DNA of 64,000 bases from Bedellia somnulentella (lineage: Eukaryota > Arthropoda > Insecta > Lepidoptera > Bedelliidae): NCBI GenBank assembly GCA_963576735.1, contig OY755175.1, forward strand, positions 6,402,401 through 6,466,400, read 5' to 3'. Positions within the stretch are counted from its first letter, which is position 1. Every line of letters begins with the position of its first letter. The notes under the pieces are model-generated. The model searched no databases. It worked only from the letters and a program-made list of their open reading frames with translations, and was not told the DNA's origin. A program made the translations under genes and the position numbers. Below are positions 33,701-42,700 of the stretch, in pieces.

Positions 33701-36700
33701 TTAATTTAGATTCAGTCTGTTTAGAGCCAACGTACACATTTAAACCGAGTTTCAGTACATAAGCTAACTATACGTGCCTGTTCAATAGCATCAGTTATTA
33801 TACCTGGCTTAACGGTAAGACGGGTTTTTTGTCTTACTTACTTATACTCACGGCTATAAATCCCTAGAAGGGGTAAGAGCTAAGGAATTAGAAATTACTC
33901 AGCCACTTTTGGAAAGTTTAGTGGGGTAAAGATGGTGAAATAAAGGTTGTTGGTGATGGGTCTGCAACAGGATCGCCCAAAAATACCTTAAAGGCCCCAA
34001 TACAGTTAGTCGCCTCTTACGTACACCCACCGGAAGAAATGGGGTAGTGTTATTCTAAGCCGGCACTGCGCAGCAAACTATACGTGCCTTTTCTATAGCA
34101 TCAGTTACCTGGCTTAACGGTAAGACGGTTTTTTTTGTCCGCAGCGTAAAATACTCAGGCATATACACACTCTGGTGCACCATGCTGGTATGGCGCTACC
34201 GCCGCGGCTGGGGCCGTCCCCTACTGCTAGCACTGCTGGCCGCGGCGGTGTACGGCGCGGCGCTGTCGCTGCACCTGCTGGCGCTGCCCCGCGCCGGCCC
34301 GCACGACAGCGTCATGACCAGCGCGTTCCAGGCCTGTCTGGAAGGTGGCCTGGCTTCCATCACGAGGGGACAGCCCACGCATGTGGCGCATGGCTCGCAG
34401 ATTACGTTGCGGTGAGATACAGTTTCTAGTGTTAGATATATTTACCTATGGTGGATGGATGGATACGGTAAGTACAGGTATGTAGGCTCGCAGATTGCGT
34501 TGCGGTGAGATACGACCTTGTGGATATATCAAACAATTTGTTTGCAGGCGTTAAATGTTGGTGCTGGACCCGGCCCTCCTAATTAAGAATCAAACCAATA
34601 AAAAAAATTAAAGTTTGGTAAAACCTCTTATGTACAATTCCACCACCAACCCGTGCAGCTGCTACTTCCACTATGTCCGTCCCACTTGTATGTAATTACT
34701 GCGGAGAACGCACCCTCCAATATTTAGTGCCTAAACTATTTAATGAACACGCTCAAATAGTGAAACAAAAATTAACAAACTCCAAGCTTAAATGTCTTCT
34801 TAAGAATCGAGTTGTGTCCTTAAGTTACCAAACTTGAGGATATAATTCTAGGAAGATCGATAAAGGTTAAATAGGTATATCTCAGAAGTTAATCGCTAGT
34901 TTTTAAGAAGCAACTGTTATTGTTATAGGTAGGTATATAAAACGTTAGTGCGCGCTGCTGCGCCGTATGCTGTAATTAGTAATAAGTAGTGGCTGGTCTA
35001 CAGCTCGGCCGCGGGTCGAGTGGTGGGGGTCGAAGGACGTCTCCCCGCGATCGTGCTGTGGATCAGCCATTGCAATTTACTTTTTTTGATTAACACTCCA
35101 TGTTTCTTATATCCGCCAGCAAACTACTATGTAGTTTGGCGGAATTACTGTAAACAAATTTTGTATGTTATTAAAACGAAATAAAGCATTTAAAAAAAAA
35201 AAACCTTTGTCACACTTTCATATTATCCTTTACCATTATCTCATTATTACTACTCATGATTTAATTAACCCCTCAAAGGAACACCGTTAAAAAAGTTTAA
35301 ATTAACATTTCCACTAAATAATTCATCGATCTCGGCGGCTACATTACAGCATGCAAAAAAGTCTTTATAACTATCACAAATAACGTTTTAAGTGGCGCGC
35401 TCCGGCGGAGGCGACCGGGCGCCTCTCAACCGCTGAAGGGTTAAGAGTGTGCTAGGGCTGGTGGAACAACTTAATTAAGGTCTGAAAAGCCGATGGAAGT
35501 GGGCAACGTAAGATCGGCCGTAGTGGTGACTAGTGGGAGTGGCCTATGTACATCAGTGGTCGTCTATTGGCTGACGATGATGATAGGGCTTCAGTTGATC
35601 TTTATTCATTTACTAGCTGTTGCCCACGACTTCGTACGCGTCAATTTCTGTTAGTATGATCGCGATTAAGAAGTTTTTAAAAGAATATTCTTTAAAGTAC
35701 TTCTGCGTAAAGGATATTTTTAATACACTTTTTAAACTCTCAAACTGAGAGTCAGCCCGTGACCACAGCACCAGTAGGTGTGCCAAAACGTCTGGCAATT
35801 AATCATATCACGTAAGTGATATAAAAATATTTCGTTGATTAATACCGATTATTATGTATAGTGATATTTTTAGTTTAATTTTCCTGTAGCAGAAGAGTGT
35901 ACGTAATTCAATTATTTCGATATAATAAGGTAAACTAACCGAATGCTTTAGTAAACAAAAACCTAAACTAATAAGAATAATTATGTAAATGACACCTACT
36001 TACATTATCGACATCAAAACATAAAAACCGGCCAAGTGCGAGTCGGATCGCGCACTAAGGGTTCCGTACTATCATATATATAGAAAATCCCGTTTGTGTG
36101 AAAATCATGGGAGCCAAATTAGGTAAGTAATTTGATTTATGACGTTTAAAAATAGAACTACTGGCTAGATCTCATTCAAACCAATTTTCGTTAGTAGTTT
36201 GTATAGTAATACACATCATATATTTTTTTCAGTATTATCATGCCCATATTTTAGAAGTTACGGGGGGGGGACACACATTTTAGCACTTTGAAAAAGTCTC
36301 TCGCGCAAACTATTCAGTTTTGAAAAAAATGATATAAGAAACCTCAACATCATTTTCAAATACCTTTTGATAGATACCCCACACGTATAGGTTTGATGAA
36401 AAAAAAAAATTTGAGTTTCAGTTCTATGTATGGGGAACCCTAAAAATTTTGGTTTTTTTTTCAGATTTTATTTTAAAATCTTAATGCGGTTTACAGAATA
36501 CATCTACGCACCAATTTCCAATAATGTAGTTCTTATAGTTTCGGAATAAACTGGCTGTGACATACGGACGGACGGACGGACGGACGGACAGACAGACAGA
36601 CATGACGAATCTATAAGGGTCCCGTTTTTGCCATTTGGCTACGGAACCCTAAAAAGGGATAATTATTGTGAAAATATTATAAACAAAATACTATCCTTAA

Positions 36701-39700
36701 AACAAACAATATTATTTAGAAAACTACTGCAGAAATAAAGTATATTGAGAAAGTATTACACGATGAAATATAGCCGAAACAACAATAGAAAACTACTACA
36801 AAATAAAAATGTATTACGAAAGTATTATTACACGTTGATATATCGCAAAAACGAATTTAAAAAAATCAGTACGCTGAACTCAACCGTTTCGTAGGGAGCC
36901 ATGGTACACGGGCAGGTATTTTCTTGCGGAGTTATTTTTAAATTGTATTATCATTACATACATACATACATATACTCACGGCTATAAATCCCTTGAAGGG
37001 GTAGCCAGAGCTAGGGAATGAGACATTCCTCAGCCACCTTTGGAAGTTGCGTGGGGAAAAGATGGTGAAATAAAGGTTGTTGGTGATGGGTCTGCAACCG
37101 CATCGCCCAAAAATCCCTTAAAAGCCCCAATACCGTTAGTCGCCTCTTACGTACACCCACCGGAAGAAATGGGGTAGTGCTATTCTAAGCCGACACTACA
37201 CAGCAAATCATCTAAGATGTTAATTGAAATTAATTAATGTAAAGGACAATTTAGTTGACAATGGAATAATTTTAATCAACAACACATTAACTTGGATTGG
37301 ATAAGGAACTCTTTAGCAAATAATTGGCAATAATGCATTGGGTTCGAACAAATTTGAGTACCATAAAAAAAGTTATATTGAGTTAATCTTTAAAGATAGA
37401 AATATAAGTTTGTGGAATTTTTTTTAGATCATTTAAAGAGGCATAATTCTTAGACACATATTTTTGGGTAACTTGAACAGTTTAAGCAGCGCACACAACG
37501 GAAGCCTTCAAATATGAAAAAATCCCCCGTTTTATCAACGTTTATTACTGATGCTTTGCTCCTATTTGTTGCAGCGTGATCATATATAGCCTAAAGCCTT
37601 CCTCGATAAATGGACTATCCAACACAAAAAGTTTTTTTTTCAGATTCGAACCAGTAGTTCTTGAGATCATAGCGTTCAAACAAACAAACCCTTCTGCTTT
37701 ATAATATTAATATAGATATAGATAATGAAGTAAATAGCATTAGTACGTGAGTGTGTACATGAATTTCATTTAACTCTAGTTCAGTTTTAAATGTTGTGTA
37801 ATCTTAAGGTTTGGTCAAAGCTGAAAATCCGAGCTATCTGCTTATAGTGGAATCGAACCCTTAACCATTTTGTTTATTGAATTTCCGTGTCTCCAACTTT
37901 TGGAATAAGCAAAAGACAATAGTTTTATTTTTGCATAGACCGAATTTTTCATCATTTCGACTTTCGTTTTGCTCATATATGGTGTTTGTTAGTATTTCCA
38001 AAATATTTATACGAGAAAACGATTTTTTTTTCATTAATGTTACTATAAAAGTGTTTATGGTACAGTCACAGCCACGGGCGCGCGTGCTGGCTGCACTCGC
38101 ACGCGCACGTGTACCCGGTGCGGCTGGCGGACGGCCGCGGCTCCAGCCACCAGCAGCAGGTCACGTGCTACAGCTTCAAGGATGTTAATAATTGGTAATG
38201 TGCTTACTGCCATATCTGTAGCTACCTAACCCTATAAAAAGAAATGTAATTAAATAAACTCAATCCAATGATATTTAAAATACATACTTTTAAAGTCTTT
38301 ATTTAATATAGATTCTACCATCAGGATCTAAATTTTTTTTTGTTGAAAATGAAATTAATTATTAAAAACTAACAAAGCGAGATTTTGGTCCACAATACAA
38401 TCTGTGGCACCCAGATATTTTAACTTTAATCCCAAGCTTTACATCTCCATAGAACATACAAGAATGTACCGTAGCTAATCAGAAGAATTATAATGACCAG
38501 GTGGATAGTAAAGCTGCCGGACCGCGACAGCCTGGCAGTGGACGTGCCTCCGCGCGTGATCCGCCACGGAGACGTCGTGCAGCTCCTACACGGGATCTCT
38601 AGTAGAGCGCTCAACTCGCACGACGTGGCCGCGCCCGCCTCGCCGCACTCGCAGGTACTACTAACATACATACATACTAACATACATACATATACTCACG
38701 GAGACGTCGTGCAGCTCCTACACGGGATCTCTAGTAGAGCGCTCAACTCGCACGACGTGGCCGCGCCCGCCTCGCCGCACTCGCAGGTACTACTAACATA
38801 CATACATACTAACATACATACATATACTCACGGAGACGTCGTGCAGCTCCTACACGGGATCTCTAGTAGAGCGCTCAACTCGCACGACGTGGCCGCGCCC
38901 GCCTCGCCGCACTCGCAGGTACTACTAACATACATACATACTAACATACATACATATACTCACGGAGACGTCGTGCAGCTCCTACACGGGATCTCTAGTA
39001 GAGCGCTCAACTCGCACGACGTGGCCGCGCCCGCCTCGCCGCACTCGCAGGTACTACTAACATACATACATACTAACATACATACATATACTCACGGAGA
39101 CGTCGTGCAGCTCCTACACGGGATCTCTAGTAGAGCGCTCAACTCGCACGACGTGGCCGCGCCTGCCTCGCCGCACTCGCAGGTACTACTAACATACATA
39201 CATACTAACATACATACATATACTCACGGAGACGTCGTGCAGCTCCTACACGGGATCTCTAGTAGAGCGCTCAACTCGCACGACGTGGCCGCGCCCGCCT
39301 CGCCGCACTCGCAGGTACTACTAACATACATACATACTAACATACATACATATACTCACGGAGACGTCGTGCAGCTCCTACACGGGATCTCTAGTAGAGC
39401 GCTCAACTCGCACGACGTGGCCGCGCCCGCCTCGCCGCACTCGCAGGTACTACTAACATACATACATACTAACATACATACATATACTCACGGAGACGTC
39501 GTGCAGCTCCTACACGGGATCTCTAGTAGAGCGCTCAACTCGCACGACGTGGCCGCGCCCGCCTCGCCGCACTCGCAGGTACTACTAACATACATACATA
39601 CTAACATACATACATATACTCACGGAGACGTCGTGCAGCTCCTACACGGGATCTCTAGTAGAGCGCTCAACTCGCACGACGTGGCCGCGCCTGCCTCGCC

Positions 39701-42700
39701 GCACTCGCAGGTACTACTAACATACATACATACTAACATACATACATATACTCACGGAGACGTCGTGCAGCTCCTACACGGGATCTCTAGTAGAGCGCTC
39801 AACTCGCACGACGTGGCCGCGCCCGCCTCGCCGCACTCGCAGGTACTACTAACATACTCACGGGTATAAATCGTTAGAAGCACTTGGAGAGTCTGAATAA
39901 GAAATTCCTCAGTCATTTTTGGAAGTTGAGTAGGGAAAAGATTGTAAATTAAATGTTGTTGTTGGGTGGCATCGCCTAAAAACTTTTTTAAAAGCCCCAA
40001 TATACTTAGTCACCTCTTACGAACACCCACCAGAAGAAATGGGTTAATACTTTTCTGCGATCAAATCTTACTTATTTTAACCCATGTGTTTGGTAGCCAA
40101 CTTGTTCCGCAATTCATATTTTCTTCTTTTTGTAGTTACAGTAGTGGCCTACTATTACACCATAAAATAAATTAATTATATTTCAGGAAGTTTCGTGCTA
40201 CATAGACTACAACGTTTCTATGCCAGCACAAAACCTGTGGCGAGTGGATATTGTAAACCGAGTGAACGACGACGACGCTTGGGAGGGTATCAAGTAAGTT
40301 TTGCTTTTCTCTTAATTCATGCGACATAAAGTTATTAAGAAAAGTTTTGAATGAGGGGTGTGGAACTCGTCGAAAACTCCTCAGTCGGTTGGGGTCAGGG
40401 ACACAGGTTCAAGTACCGTCAGATAATGAGCAGCATCGCTTTCTGAATTTGCGCTGGAACCGACTCACTAAAGGAATCCCCAAGTTGGTCGCGAGGCTGG
40501 TTAGAATTAACCCGTTTGCGGACAAAACATGCATCACGACTATTTCGGTCGCAATCGTACCCCACGTGGGGGTGATCTCATGAACCATATCAAGATCGTT
40601 TCGACGCTGCTCGGCTCGTCATGTGGCTAAATAGTGACATCCACTAGAAATATCATCGACTGCGACCGATCCCATACCACGAAATCAGTTAAATTCACTA
40701 GCATTGTCCTGTCCGCGATAACGGTTGTTTTCTAGGATTGGCTCAGGCGGGTATTTGTATTACGCTATCCTCTAATGCAACAGTCCGTACTTGAAAGCCT
40801 GTTGATGTAAAGGTTGGCTGCTTGGTTGTGTCTGTGCAAGTCCTAAGCATTAGCAAAAGTTGAAGAACCGGAAACAACTGGCCTAAGTGACTCTCCGGGA
40901 TGCACATATGCTCGAAAAATGACCGATTACTGTCCATTAGGAAGTATTTAGATACAATACGATCGGTTTCCTCAAAGAGGTCCCCAAAACGCAGCTTATG
41001 CAGGGAGGCTTTCCGGTCCACGAAGGGCTCGTGAAGTACCTTGTTAAATCACCCGTGCAGCTCCTTCTGTTTTCATACAAACCCCCGATCAGATTTGCTA
41101 AGTTCCTCCGGGTTCGCAAATCCTGTGAGGCTAACGATAAGGAGGTCAGTCCTTTATCACTAGAGACTACCTACCCTCGAATGCTATCATCTCACACATA
41201 AAAAATACTGATGTTGTATATCTCTAGGTTATACATGTACTTAGAACTCATGAGGCCTTGTCCACCACACTTTCACGGGATATTCAATCTCATAACCAAT
41301 GATCTCGGATGATTCATCTGATGAGAGTTAATCGTCATGCAGACTCGTCTGTCCAGCGAAATACGAACACGCCAAATAGGTACATCTGCACAGGCCTGAC
41401 AAGTAACTATTATATTCAGGCGTTCATAATACACCTCGCAAACACGCTGTTTGACATGCAACGACGATGGTATGGTCATGCCCAGATATCTGAATTTTTC
41501 AACCTCGGAGAGTGCCTTTACGCGATAAAAAGAACACATCAAAAAAATATAAATTATGTAGCTTTGTGCCCTCCAACAGCAAAAAATTTTAATAGCGTAA
41601 ATCTTCAGGATAGCCATGCAAAAGAGATGAGGCATGCGTGTTCCGATTACCTAAAACTATAAACCTGTTCTTAAATTCTCCAAGTTATTTGTTATTTTCA
41701 AATTACAATTAAAACATAATAATTATTAAAATTAATATTCCAAGATCGCTGGTCCGTCTAATCCATATCCCCACGGGCGCGGCGCTGCGCTACAGTGGCC
41801 GTCAGTTACCTGCATGGGGGTTCCATCAACACGAGGTGGTGGCAGACAAGGTCCTCACTCATCAGGACACTGTCTGGAATGTCGAGGAACATCGGTATAC
41901 TAAAGGTAACGTAACTTAAGAAAGAATGAAAATTTTCGCTGTTGCAATACTCACACTTGATGGGACAATAATTTACTAATAACTAAAAGCCTGCCCATGT
42001 CGCGGTTCCACCAGCACGAGGTGGTGGCCGACCTTATTGGCGTTGTGCCTCTTACCTTTTATTAATTTTCAAAACATTTTAGGTTCCTTTGCAATTGAAA
42101 ATTGCAATCTTTTATCATGCTGAAAACATCTCCTGATGATATTGTGAAGCCGTGCTTTCAAACAATTTATGTAATTAACCTTCCCTAGAATATGGTAGAA
42201 TGTTAAGGTAATCGGCGTCTATCCAATGTTCCGTGTTGTTAAAAAGACTATATTTTACATAACATAAACATAAACGTTCACGCCGTTTATCCCCGAAGGG
42301 GTTGGCAGAGGTACCAATACTCCTGAACTCACATTGCAAGCGCCATCTAGTTTCCAGAGAAGGTACCCACGTTTTGCTTAGACAGTGTACTCACGTGATA
42401 GGGGGCAGGCCTATCGCCGTTTTGTACGAATACACTGTCACATGACTAAGTACAACTCAGCCATGTGGGTTTCCTCACGATGTTTTCCCTCACCGTTAGC
42501 AACCATGATAAATTAACCACACATATGACTTTTGGAAAAGACAAATTGGTGTAGGCCCGTCCCAGGATTGGAACTCACGCCCTTCTGTTTTTCGGGCGGG
42601 TGTTCTACCCACTGGACTATCATGTCGCCTATATTTTCTAAGGTAGTTTTTCTACTGTATCAATACGCGACTACATAAACACTCAAGTCATACTATTAAA

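Noticed and set aside
38565..39848. CRISPR-like array
   Set aside because: Repeat and spacer are both identical in every unit and derive from a eukaryotic exon; this is a plain tandem repeat.
38493..39869. A 458-codon frame across the exon array as a separate repetitive-protein gene
   Set aside because: It is POMT1 exon 7 plus its tandem copies; there is no independent start or promoter. It matters only as possible retained POMT1 sequence.
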